Shown in pieces: positions 54,348 through 62,096 of a stretch of DNA of 64,000 bases (position 1 is the first letter of the stretch; each line of letters opens with the position of its first letter). Origin of the DNA: CAZVGZ01 sp964627605 (GTDB lineage Bacteria > Latescibacterota > MWCZ01 > CAZVGZ01). Under the pieces are notes generated by a model. That model was given only the letters and a program-made list of their open reading frames with translations. It made no database searches and was not told the DNA's origin. The translations under genes and the position numbers were made by a program. The DNA lies in contig CAZVGZ010000001.1 of NCBI GenBank assembly GCA_964627605.1, positions 212,176 to 276,175 on the forward strand, given 5' to 3'.

Positions 54348-54376
54348 ATAATATAACGTTCCTGACAACGTGTCAC
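54348..54376 (-). promoter_or_regulatory. Promoter of the candidate RNA
   Basis: -35 GTGACA (54376-54371), a 17-bp spacer, -10 TATTAT (54353-54348): five of six consensus bases in each box. The expected start near 54341 lies ten bases before the outer stem of the RNA. Confidence 0.6.
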
Positions 54377-54441
54377 ATAGCCCAATTATCAGACATACCG
54401 AAAGACCCGAATAGTCCTAAAGATAGTGCTGCAATCGGGTG

Positions 54442-55092
54442 TTATACAAGGTGGTTGGAGTGGATCGGTCTGCCTACTGTCTGACGCACTACCGCCACGA
54501 CCGGGCAGATGATGCTCGCAGGTGGGTTGGTACGCCCGATTTTCACGTCTGCAATCTCCGGGTCGTCAGCCGCTAGATACTTTGCCCGTCCCTTGCGTTT
54601 GAAGCGCCTGACACAAGGAGTATCGCTAATGACCGCCACAACAAGGCAGCCGTCTTCAACAGGAGCACTTGATGCCGCAACGGTAAGGTCGCCAGGGAGC
54701 AGTTCCGACATCGCATCGCATCCAACGCGGATCGCCATCACGTGGCCCTCTGGCAACAGTCTAGCATCCAGAAGGACTGTCGGACACCCTTCTCGAGTTG
54801 CGGCAAACGGGTCTTCGGGGTCGATGGAGCTGACGACCGAAACTGCACGAACATCGCTGGAGCTGCTATTGCCTGATCCCTCTACGAGCTCAATTCCTCT
54901 GGCAACCCTGCTATGGCGGCGGATGCAGCCTTTTTGAACTAACACTTCCAGAGCTTCGCGGGCGCCGTTAGATGAAGCCATTCCGAACCGGTTGCAGATT
55001 TCCCTAATAGTTGGGGGGCGACCACGGTGTTGTATCTCGTCAGCGAGAAACTCGTAGATTTCCTGCTGGCGGGCTGTGAGGGGCAGTGGCAT
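54442..55092 (-). CDS. LexA-like repressor lacking the self-cleavage residues
   Basis: 216 residues from ATG at 55092 (AAGGACC upstream; the open frame begins at 55131). The N-terminal winged helix is typical of LexA (LTARQQEIYEFLADEI, PPTIREICNRFGM, KGCIRR). The C-terminal half has the S24 fold, but the cleavage Ala-Gly is replaced in VVSSIDPEDP, the nucleophile Ser by Ala in VGCDAMSELLPGD, and the base Lys by Arg in CVRRFKRKGR. It should therefore bind DNA but not self-cleave with RecA. A palindrome lies 42 bp upstream. Confidence 0.85.
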   Translation of the reverse strand: MPLPLTARQQEIYEFLADEIQHRGRPPTIREICNRFGMASSNGAREALEVLVQKGCIRRHSRVARGIELVEGSGNSSSSDVRAVSVVSSIDPEDPFAATREGCPTVLLDARLLPEGHVMAIRVGCDAMSELLPGDLTVAASSAPVEDGCLVVAVISDTPCVRRFKRKGRAKYLAADDPEIADVKIGRTNPPASIICPVVAVVRQTVGRPIHSNHLV

Positions 55093-55133
55093 TTCGGTCC
55101 TTGGTGAACCCACGATTTGCTGAAACTGCACTG

Positions 55134-55155
55134 ACTTGAAGTCGCAATTTCAAGT
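55134..55155. promoter_or_regulatory. Palindromic operator upstream of the LexA-like gene
   Basis: ACTTGAA (55134-55140), eight bases, TTCAAGT (55149-55155): a perfect 7-bp inverted repeat between the LexA-like gene and the divergent TPR gene. The size suits a dimeric winged-helix repressor, so autoregulation is likely. No other copy was noticed in the window. Confidence 0.55.
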
Positions 55156-55319
55156 ATCGTCCTTTTGCTCGTCTGTGTCCAGCGCACCGGATATTGACGG
55201 AACTGGAGCGTCATGCCTACCACTGGGATCCCGCCCAAAAAAAGGTGCCGAAATCGGCTAGCTCTCGGATTCTGTGGCGCAGGAGGTAGAGTGAACAGCC
55301 TAAGTGAAATGACCGCCCA

Positions 55320-56336
55320 ATGACTTTCCGGCTCTGTTTTTGGACCGCGACCGTTTTCTGTCCGGTGTGGGCCGCTGAGAATTTCCCAACGCCTAAACAG
55401 ATTGAGTGGATCGTGTCTGGCCGCGACCATGTTCTTGAGCGGCGTTTTGAGAGCGCCGATTCGGTCTTTCAGAGTTTCATTGACACTCACCCCCACCATC
55501 CCAGCGGCTATTTCTACCAAGCCGCCACTCTTACGGTCGCTTCGAGGGGTTGCGAGGTAAGCCAGAGTGATACAACGGCTTCTTGGGCTTTGAGTCGTGC
55601 GATTGATGCTGCTGAACGTTATGTTGCGGCAAATCCTGCGGACAGATGGGCTAGTTTTTTTCTAGGATGTTCGCTGGGCCTTGAAGGAACATATCTGGCG
55701 CACAACGGTCGGTACTGGTCGGCTTTTTGGAAAGCGCGGCGGGGAGTGAGGATTTTGGAGCAGATTGTGGAGGTCGATTCGAGCTTTGCTGACGCCTATC
55801 TCGGTCTTGGTGTTTGGCGGTTCTGGTCCTCCCACGCCGCGAGAAACGTGATCTGGTTGCCGTTTCTTGAGGATACACGCGCTCAAGGTCTTGACGACCT
55901 GAAGAGGTGCATGACCCAGAGCGTTTTGTCATCTTCTATGGCCGAGAGTATGCTGGTGTGGGCGTATATCGCCAATGAGGAGTTCGTCTCAGCTGAACGG
56001 TTGGCAAGCGAGGCGGTTGGCAGGCATCCGTCGGGACGGAGCATGCGGTGGGCCAAGGCTGAAGCTTTGAAAGGGTTGGAGATGTGGCCGCTAGCGTGGG
56101 TTGAGTTTGAGGCCGCGCTTAACACCTTTTCGCTGATTGAACGTCACTGCCACGGTGCTATAGAACTGCTGTTCAAGACTGGCGAAGCGGCTTTCATGGC
56201 TGGTGAGGTGGACAGAGCGCAGGCGGCGTTGGACGAGTTTCTTGGCTATGAAACATCTGAGGACCTGGACGATTTGTTTGTGCCCATGACAAAGGATGCG
56301 CAGCGGATGTTGAGCGCGATCGACGAGCTCAACTGA
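55320..56336 (+). CDS. TPR-like exported protein
   Basis: 338 residues. A short signal-like start (TFRLCFWTATVFCPVWA) is followed by helical repeats of TPR type throughout (DSVFQSFIDTHPHHPSGYFY, AIDAAERYVAANPADRWASF, SFADAYLGLGVWRFW). Such proteins occur in many FCB-group genomes next to regulators, with no known function. It is divergent from the LexA-like gene; the shared 190-bp region holds the palindrome, so it may be a target. Confidence 0.75.
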   Translation: MTFRLCFWTATVFCPVWAAENFPTPKQIEWIVSGRDHVLERRFESADSVFQSFIDTHPHHPSGYFYQAATLTVASRGCEVSQSDTTASWALSRAIDAAERYVAANPADRWASFFLGCSLGLEGTYLAHNGRYWSAFWKARRGVRILEQIVEVDSSFADAYLGLGVWRFWSSHAARNVIWLPFLEDTRAQGLDDLKRCMTQSVLSSSMAESMLVWAYIANEEFVSAERLASEAVGRHPSGRSMRWAKAEALKGLEMWPLAWVEFEAALNTFSLIERHCHGAIELLFKTGEAAFMAGEVDRAQAALDEFLGYETSEDLDDLFVPMTKDAQRMLSAIDELN

Positions 56337-56416
56337 GTCTTTGTTTTGACTCCTCAAGATCGATCTATCTCAACATCAATATGAAACTGAGATTCACCGA
56401 CCCGCTGCTGGTGGGA

Positions 56417-56813
56417 TTAGGGCTTGGCGAAAAACATGTGGGCGATCAATCCAGCGAGCGGCGGGAACACAAACGTATTCGCTAGCCGAACGAGTGTGAG
56501 CCGCCAACCCAGAATGCCCACCTCCATCGGCAGCCTGACAACCGACCACAACGACCACGCTGTCAAGTATCCCACGGAAGCCGGATTCGGCTCCGACCCA
56601 GTTGGCGATCTGCTCTTTGGGAAGCAGAACCGGCAGCATTCCAGCAACGACGAACGCGCAGATGAGAAGCGGTGCGATGCGCCAGGTTAGTGTGGCGGCG
56701 GTTTTGAGGCCAACTATGTGCTCCCCGCCACCTCGGTCGTATCCCACAATCAGAAGCGCCAGCGCCATGACAGCCAGCAGCAGTGTCGGGATTAACATCG
56801 CGCCAGGTTTCAC
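56417..56813 (-). pseudogene. Predicted permease (DUF318/ArsP-like), internal deletion with frameshift
   Basis: The first frame (to about 56575) gives a membrane helix and RIAPLLICAFVVAGMLPVLL, EQIANWVGAESGFRGI. The second frame resumes as YLTAWSLWSVVRLPMEVGIL and ends FPPLAGLIAHMFFAKP-TAA. Full-length relatives have about 40 residues between these parts (a glycine-rich loop and a helix), which are gone. The junction lies near 56570. It is dead. Confidence 0.72.
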
Positions 56814-56894
56814 GCTCGACCCCTGTTGATAGTTGCGCTGTTCTCGCCCCTTGAGAAGAGCGTCGCGCTCTCTTTGGCAGTATCAGATACGTAA

Positions 56895-57527
56895 CTAGCC
56901 ATCCCATCGCGTTGTCTTGAGTAAGTTGAGAAACTCCGAGCGAACTTCGAGCTTGTGAAAGCTGCCTCTGATCGCGTCTGTCATCGTTTTGGCACCGGCA
57001 GACTTGACGCCGCGCATCTCCATGCACATATGCCGCGCTTCCAAAACTACCATCACCCCTTCTGGCGAGAGGCGGTCCTGCAGGAAATCGACGACCTGTT
57101 CGGCCATCCGCTCCTGAATCTGAGGTCGGCGACTGTAGAACCCAACTATCCTGGCAATTTTGCTAAGACCGACGATCTTGTCGGTGGGTATGTATCCCAC
57201 ATGGGCGATACCAAAAAACGGGACGAAATGGTGTGCACACATGGAGTAGAAAGGGATGTCTCTCACGGTCACCATCGAGCTGTAGTGCTCGGTGTTGTCG
57301 AAGACTGTGATTTTGGGTTCTGTACCGTCTTTGAGGGACGAGAAAACCTCCAGATACATCTCTGCGACGCGTCGAGGGGTGTCTCTCAGATTCTCATCGG
57401 TCAGATCCAAGTCCAGCGCCTGCATGATTCCGGTCACATGCCCAGCTATGATCTGGCTTCGGGTTTCGTGAGCGCCCTTTGAGGTGGGCGGTTCCTCTAT
57501 ATCGGGGTCGCGGACGATGTCGTTCAC
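56895..57527 (-). CDS. folE: GTP cyclohydrolase I
   Basis: 210 residues from GTG at 57527 (GGAG at 8 nt); the longer open frame to 57620 crosses a hairpin and lacks similarity. Zinc ligands lie in FYSMCAHHFVPFFG and EARHMCMEMRGV. IVGLSKIARIVGFYSRRPQIQE is the family signature. It converts GTP to dihydroneopterin triphosphate for folate or tetrahydropterin. Confidence 0.97.
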   Translation of the reverse strand: MNDIVRDPDIEEPPTSKGAHETRSQIIAGHVTGIMQALDLDLTDENLRDTPRRVAEMYLEVFSSLKDGTEPKITVFDNTEHYSSMVTVRDIPFYSMCAHHFVPFFGIAHVGYIPTDKIVGLSKIARIVGFYSRRPQIQERMAEQVVDFLQDRLSPEGVMVVLEARHMCMEMRGVKSAGAKTMTDAIRGSFHKLEVRSEFLNLLKTTRWDG

Positions 57528-57566
57528 TGACGGAGCTCCCGTTTGGTGTGGTGAGGCAAAGGAATC

Positions 57567-57604
57567 GGGGTGCTTCGGATATTTTTTTCTATCCAAAACA
57601 CCCC
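57567..57604. promoter_or_regulatory. Two-part hairpin upstream of folE
   Basis: GGGGTG (57567-57572) pairs with CACCCC (57599-57604), and inside it GGATA (57577-57581) pairs with TATCC (57590-57594). It lies 40 bp ahead of the folE start on the minus strand. It could be a leader structure of folE or the terminator of the small gene upstream. Confidence 0.5.
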
Positions 57605-57650
57605 GCTGTTTTCTACGCATGAACTCCCCTATAGACGTGGGGGCATAACT

Positions 57651-57848
57651 CTAGTTGGAGCTGGAACCACCTGGTTCCTCTGGGTCGAAAGCGGTCCAGA
57701 CCGAAAGCATCCCGTTTCTTGAACGGCGGATCTCATAGGGTCTTCCGGCTCGCTCTAGCTGACTGACGGCGAACTGAACATTCTCTTCGCCGCGTATCCA
57801 CTTGGTGAGTTGGTAGTTGCACTTTCGACGTGGTTTTCTTAGTAGCAT
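57651..57848 (-). CDS. Hypothetical small protein, about 65 residues
   Basis: ATG at 57848 (the frame is open from 57857). It is basic in the first half (LLRKPRRKCNYQLTKWIRGE), with one helix and strand pattern (QFAVSQLERAGRPYEIRRSR) and an acidic tail. Possibly nucleic-acid binding. Not recognised. It lies between the isc operon and folE on the same strand. Confidence 0.5.
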   Translation of the reverse strand: MLLRKPRRKCNYQLTKWIRGEENVQFAVSQLERAGRPYEIRRSRNGMLSVWTAFDPEEPGGSSSN

Positions 57849-58000
57849 TTTCTGCAACCTATAGGTTTAACACTTCGTAGTGCCGTATGTATCCGCAGCG
57901 GCTCTTTGCCGGCGGTTCTCCATCCACTTCGCTTACGCCTCCATCTGTGCGCAAGTTCCACAAACCTGCAGGCGACAACGATTTATAACTCGTCGTAACC

Positions 58001-58189
58001 TTAACACCAGACCATCTGAATCGCTTCTAACAGACTCTCGTTCGACCGCTTCGGATCATCTTCAAACTCGTCCAACGCTGTCACTTTGGAGTGGAGCTCT
58101 TTGAATCCAATCTCAAGCGGGTTCACTTCAGGATGTTTTTCAAACAACTGATAGCCGATTTCGTCGGCATCTCGCTATGTCAGGCTCAC
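58001..58189 (-). pseudogene. iscX: IscX with TAG at codon 5
   Basis: GTG at 58189 starts V-S-L-T, then TAG (58177-58175), then RDADEIGYQLFEKHPEVNPL, KELHSKVTALDEFEDDPKRS and NESLLEAIQMVWC-TAA. This is IscX (IDxE/FDDDPxxSNExxLEAI pattern), 62 codons against 66 in E. coli, in its usual place right after fdx (GTG three bases past the fdx stop). The TAG stands where the family has a conserved Trp (LxW). No usable start lies after it. It is an inactive gene, or one that needs read-through. Confidence 0.8.
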
Positions 58190-58191
58190 GA

Positions 58192-58512
58192 CTAGCCCGT
58201 CTCCATTACGTACCCAACATGCGCTGGCACCTCAATCTCTATGTCCTTGTCTCCCAGCACCAGCGCCTGACAACCCAATCGGCTGTGGAGCGTAAGGCCT
58301 TCGGCCTGTGAGAGTCTATCGTTTTCGTCGTCCTCTATATCCGAAAGCTCAGTGTCGCCCTGCCGGACGATTACGTGGCATGTCGTACATGCGCAAACGC
58401 CGCCGCAGTTGTGTTCCAGCGCAACGCCGGATCGAAGGGCGACGTCAAGAATGCTCTCGCCTGTTTGAGCCTCAACCTCAAGCCCCAACGGTATGAATGT
58501 AACTAAAGGCAT
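58192..58512 (-). CDS. fdx: ISC-type 2Fe-2S ferredoxin
   Basis: 106 residues. Cluster ligands C36, C42 and C45 lie in NCGGVCACTTC and the fourth Cys in HSRLGCQALV. It donates electrons for Fe-S cluster assembly on IscU. It is placed after hscA as in proteobacterial isc operons. It ends TAG followed by TCG TGA. Confidence 0.96.
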   Translation of the reverse strand: MPLVTFIPLGLEVEAQTGESILDVALRSGVALEHNCGGVCACTTCHVIVRQGDTELSDIEDDENDRLSQAEGLTLHSRLGCQALVLGDKDIEIEVPAHVGYVMETG

Positions 58513-58584
58513 GGTGTAGATGCAATCCTGCTTTTGGCTCTTTAGTCGGTGTGCCTGTGTCGTAACTCATCAAGGCTCAAGGTG

Positions 58585-60429
58585 TTACGACGCTGTAACT
58601 TCTGTCAATGTTTTTTTGAGAAGCCATTTGCGAATGTCCCGTGTCATCAGCCGCTCTGTCAGCGGCTGAGCGATCTGGTCGAGTTTTTCAGATGCTTCCA
58701 AAATCAGTTTCCGGTCGCTGCCTTTAGTCGCCTCTTCAAGCTCGTCGGCGGCGAACGAGACATCTGAGCGTTCATCGCCTGATAGCAGGTCGTCGGTCTC
58801 CTGTTCCAACAGTCGCTGCGTTTTCTTTAGAACATCCTCGGCCTCCACTCGGGCCTCGATGAGAAGCCTCTGGGCGACGTCGTCCTCGGCGTGATCCATG
58901 CTCTCGATCAGCATGTCCTCAATCCTCTCGTCGGAGAGGCCGTATGACGGTTTTACTTCCACCGTGTGCTCGTTGCCGGTGTTCTGGTCTATCGCTGTTA
59001 CGCTTAGAATGCCGTTAGCATCAATGAGGAATGTCACTTCCACGCGGGGAACGCCTGCTGGCTGAGGTACAATTCCTTTGAGCTCGAAGCGCGCTAGCGA
59101 GCGGTTGTCGTTTGCGAGTTCGCGTTCGCCTTGCAGGACGTGGAGGTCGATGGCGGTGACGTTGTCTGCCGGAGTGGAAAATGTCTCTTTGAAACTGGCT
59201 GGAATCGTGGTGTTTCGATGTATCAGACGCGTGAAAGTGCCGCCCATTGTCTCAATTCCCAAACTGAGCGGCACCACATCCAACAGTAGAAGGTCGCGTC
59301 TGCCGCCGCTTAAAATATCGGCCTGGACCGCTGCGCCTAGCGCCACTACCTGATCGGGATCGAGCGATGTCAGCGGCTCTCTGGAGAATATCCTTTCGAC
59401 TTCGCTGCGCACCAGTGGCGACTTGGTCGATCCGCCTACCAGAACTACCTGGTCGATGTCTTCGACCGCCAGACTCGCATCGCTGAGAGCTTGACGACAC
59501 CGCGTTTCGGTGCGCCGAATAGTCTCAAGTGCCACGGATTCGAAATCGGCGCAGGATACAATACTCTCGAATACGAGATCGCCTGAACTCGATTCCAGCC
59601 GAAAAATAGTCTCGTCGGCTGTCGTCAGCCGTATTTTGACGTTTTCGGCCTCCTGCCGCGCAAGTGCTAGAACCGTCCTCTCACCCGTCAACCCATCGCA
59701 TCTCGGCTCATTGGAAGCCCTTTCTAGCATCTTATCAGCCAGAGCGCGGTCGATGTCGTCGCCGCCTAGACGGGTGTCACCGTTGGTGGACAGAACTCTG
59801 AAAACACCCTCTTTGAGCTGGAGAATAGAGATGTCAAACGTGCCACCACCGAGATCGTATACAGCGACGGTTTCAGCGGCACCCTCTGAATCCAAGCCAT
59901 AGGCGAGCGCAGCCGCTGTCGGCTCGTTTACCAGCCGCAAAACTCTGAGCTCCGCCAACCTTGCGGCGTCCCTTGTCGCCTGCCTTTGGCTGTCGTCGAA
60001 GTAGGCCGGGACCGTTACGACTACCCCAGCGCAGTTATCGCCTGTAACCTCTTCGGCACGTCGCTTCAGTTCTTTTAGGATTTCAGCAGAGATCTCCGGA
60101 GGTGTGAAGCTGCGTTCGCCTGCCAGAAACTCTGCGCTGCCATCCGTGTTATCCGGCAGCGGATACATCCGTCGGTCGTCGTCGGTGACTGATGTCATAC
60201 CGAGGCCCATGAACCGTTTGACCGAAGCCACGGTAAGGCCCGATTCTGTCGCTTCACGCCGTTTCGCCGCCGCCCCAACCAGCACCGCCCCATCAGACTC
60301 GAGATGCACCACTGAAGGCAGACTGGTCTTCTTGGTAGCCGGGTCTGCGATGATTCGGGGGTTGCCATCCACCGCCTCGGCGATGAGGCTGTTGGTGGTG
60401 CCCAAGTCTATGCCAAATATGCGGTCCAT
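58585..60429 (-). CDS. hscA: Fe-S assembly chaperone HscA (Hsp70)
   Basis: 614 residues, the length of HscA rather than DnaK. MDRIFGIDLGTTNSLIAEAV and VYDLGGGTFDISIL are the ATPase motifs, and VVLVGGSTKSPLV and the substrate-binding domain follow. With HscB it releases clusters from IscU. Its ATG directly abuts the hscB stop. It ends TAA and has no premature stop. Confidence 0.96.
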   Translation of the reverse strand: MDRIFGIDLGTTNSLIAEAVDGNPRIIADPATKKTSLPSVVHLESDGAVLVGAAAKRREATESGLTVASVKRFMGLGMTSVTDDDRRMYPLPDNTDGSAEFLAGERSFTPPEISAEILKELKRRAEEVTGDNCAGVVVTVPAYFDDSQRQATRDAARLAELRVLRLVNEPTAAALAYGLDSEGAAETVAVYDLGGGTFDISILQLKEGVFRVLSTNGDTRLGGDDIDRALADKMLERASNEPRCDGLTGERTVLALARQEAENVKIRLTTADETIFRLESSSGDLVFESIVSCADFESVALETIRRTETRCRQALSDASLAVEDIDQVVLVGGSTKSPLVRSEVERIFSREPLTSLDPDQVVALGAAVQADILSGGRRDLLLLDVVPLSLGIETMGGTFTRLIHRNTTIPASFKETFSTPADNVTAIDLHVLQGERELANDNRSLARFELKGIVPQPAGVPRVEVTFLIDANGILSVTAIDQNTGNEHTVEVKPSYGLSDERIEDMLIESMDHAEDDVAQRLLIEARVEAEDVLKKTQRLLEQETDDLLSGDERSDVSFAADELEEATKGSDRKLILEASEKLDQIAQPLTERLMTRDIRKWLLKKTLTEVTAS

Positions 60430-61050
60430 CTATGCCGATTCCTTCGACCTGGCTCGGTCTATATCGCGAATAAGCGTAGTTAGATAGTTGATCTGACTAA
60501 CTGCGTCTTTGAGCTGTTGGGCGAGTTCGGGGTGATCGGATGCCTTGTCTGGGTCTATCTCGTCCCACTTGGTAAATACCCCGGCGATGCCATCGGTTAG
60601 CCGGGCTATTTCGCTGGTGATATCCGTCCGTTCGTCTTCAATGTCCGATTCAAGGGTGGCCGATGGGTCAGGTGTGGAGTTGCCAAGCTGTTCGAGTTTC
60701 TCTTGGACCTCAAACACCCGCATCGCCAACGCCGGAGGAACTTTGTAGTCGTCGTTATGAAGGGAGACGCCGCTGCGTGCCAGCCAGTATTTGGCCAGCA
60801 AGACGGTGTCCTTGAGTGTCTGGTATCCGTTGTTGAGGGCAGCGCTGGCGGCTACCACCGTCGCTTGATCGGTTTCTGAGTTGTAATCAGGGTGAAGAGT
60901 TCGGCTAAGATTGAGGTAGGTCTTTTCCAGCGCGTCCTGATCGACTACAAGATGGGGGGGAAGTGCCAACGCATCAAAATGGTCCGCCGAAGCGCTGGGT
61001 ATTTCCACCTCACGGCCCTTCAGGTCTGTATTGTGCATCTGCTCGTCCAT
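60430..61050 (-). CDS. hscB: Co-chaperone HscB
   Basis: 206 residues. An N-terminal J domain carries HPD at residues 53-55 (LSRTLHPDYNS). The C-terminal three-helix IscU-binding domain includes the region VFEVQEKLEQLG. It lacks the zinc-binding N-terminal extension of some homologues. It is placed between iscA and hscA as in classical isc operons. Confidence 0.93.
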   Translation of the reverse strand: MDEQMHNTDLKGREVEIPSASADHFDALALPPHLVVDQDALEKTYLNLSRTLHPDYNSETDQATVVAASAALNNGYQTLKDTVLLAKYWLARSGVSLHNDDYKVPPALAMRVFEVQEKLEQLGNSTPDPSATLESDIEDERTDITSEIARLTDGIAGVFTKWDEIDPDKASDHPELAQQLKDAVSQINYLTTLIRDIDRARSKESA

Positions 61051-61065
61051 CCATGGTGTGCCTGA

Positions 61066-61386
61066 TTAGACCGTAAAGGAATCGCCGCAACCGCAGGCTG
61101 TTCGGACGTTCGGGTTGCCAACCTGGAAACCCTCCTGCATCAGGCTGCGTTTGTAGTCGAGTTCGCTTCCCTGGAGATAGATGAGGCTCTTGACATCCAC
61201 GTAAACTCTTGCGCCTTGATGCTCAAAAATCCTGTCGCGTTTGCCCTCGGAGTCGTAGAGAATCTCATACTGTAAGCCCGAACAGCCGCCACCTCTGACT
61301 TTGAGCCTGAGTCCGTCGCCCTGGTCAGGATTCTCAGTGAGGGTCGCGATTATCCGCTCCGCCGCCTGATCTGTGATAGAAATCAT
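61066..61386 (-). CDS. iscA: Iron-sulfur carrier IscA
   Basis: 106 residues. The three conserved Cys are in GGGCSGLQY and the C-terminal RTACGCGDSF. LIYLQGSELDYKRSLMQEGF is typical of the A-type carriers. It receives clusters and delivers them to target proteins. It has a 15-bp gap to hscB. Confidence 0.96.
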   Translation of the reverse strand: MISITDQAAERIIATLTENPDQGDGLRLKVRGGGCSGLQYEILYDSEGKRDRIFEHQGARVYVDVKSLIYLQGSELDYKRSLMQEGFQVGNPNVRTACGCGDSFTV

Positions 61387-61425
61387 TTTCTGTCTCCGAG
61401 CCGCCTGTCGTCTGCGGCTGTTCTG

Positions 61426-61842
61426 TTATGCTTGCGCTGTTTGATCCTCTGTAGCCACAGGGTCGGTCTGTTTGGATTTGTAGTCTTCAATCGCCGCCTT
61501 GATCCCCTCTTCTGCCAACACCGAGCAGTGGATTTTGACCGGGGGTAGCGATAGCTCCTCGACGATCTCCGTGTTCTTTATTCCCATTACCTGATCGACC
61601 GTTTTTCCTTTGACCAGCTCGGTGACGTAGCTGGAGCTAGCGATGGCGCTACCGCACCCGAGCGTTTTGAACTTGGCGTCTTCGATTACCCCACCGTCAG
61701 AGATTTTGAGTTGCAGCTTCATCACATCGCCGCACTCAGGTGCGCCCACCATCCCGGTGCCCACGGTGCTGTCATCCACCTCAAACGACCCGACGTTGCG
61801 TGGGTTTTCATAGTGATCGATGACTTTCTCGGAATACGGCAT
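61426..61842 (-). CDS. iscU: Fe-S scaffold protein IscU
   Basis: 138 residues. Cluster ligands C37 (APECGDVM), C63 (LGCGSAIAS) and C106 (KIHCSVLAEEGI), with Asp39 nearby. LPPVK (99-103) is the HscA-recognition motif. A 10-residue acidic tail is extra. The 254-bp gap to iscS, unusually long for this pair, holds degenerate repeats. Confidence 0.97.
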   Translation of the reverse strand: MPYSEKVIDHYENPRNVGSFEVDDSTVGTGMVGAPECGDVMKLQLKISDGGVIEDAKFKTLGCGSAIASSSYVTELVKGKTVDQVMGIKNTEIVEELSLPPVKIHCSVLAEEGIKAAIEDYKSKQTDPVATEDQTAQA

Positions 61843-61877
61843 TGCTCTCTCCTACAAAAGATTCTCTATCTATCAAG

Positions 61878-62085
61878 TAGCGGCCCGGCCACCACCTCAA
61901 GAAGTCTATCGGCTGCAACAAAATCGCCACACCAATAATGTCACGTTACTTTTGAACTCCAGCTCCCTAGCGGCCCAGCCACCACATCGAGAGGCTTATC
62001 TATTACCAAACCTCTCACTGCCAGAAATGTCACCGCCTTTTGGTACCTGTCCTCCTAGACCCAGCCACTACTGCATATCCAAACG
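61878..62085. repeat. Three degenerate tandem repeats of about 90 bp between iscS and iscU
   Basis: Units start at 61878, 61968 and 62056 with TAGCGGCCCGGCCACCAC, TAGCGGCCCAGCCACCAC and TAGACCCAGCCACTACT. Before the second and third unit lie AATGTCACGTTACTTTTG and AATGTCACCGCCTTTTGG. They lie between two genes of one operon, in its transcript, and overlap no gene in any convincing frame. Confidence 0.7.
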
Positions 62086-62096
62086 CGACCGGTTCT

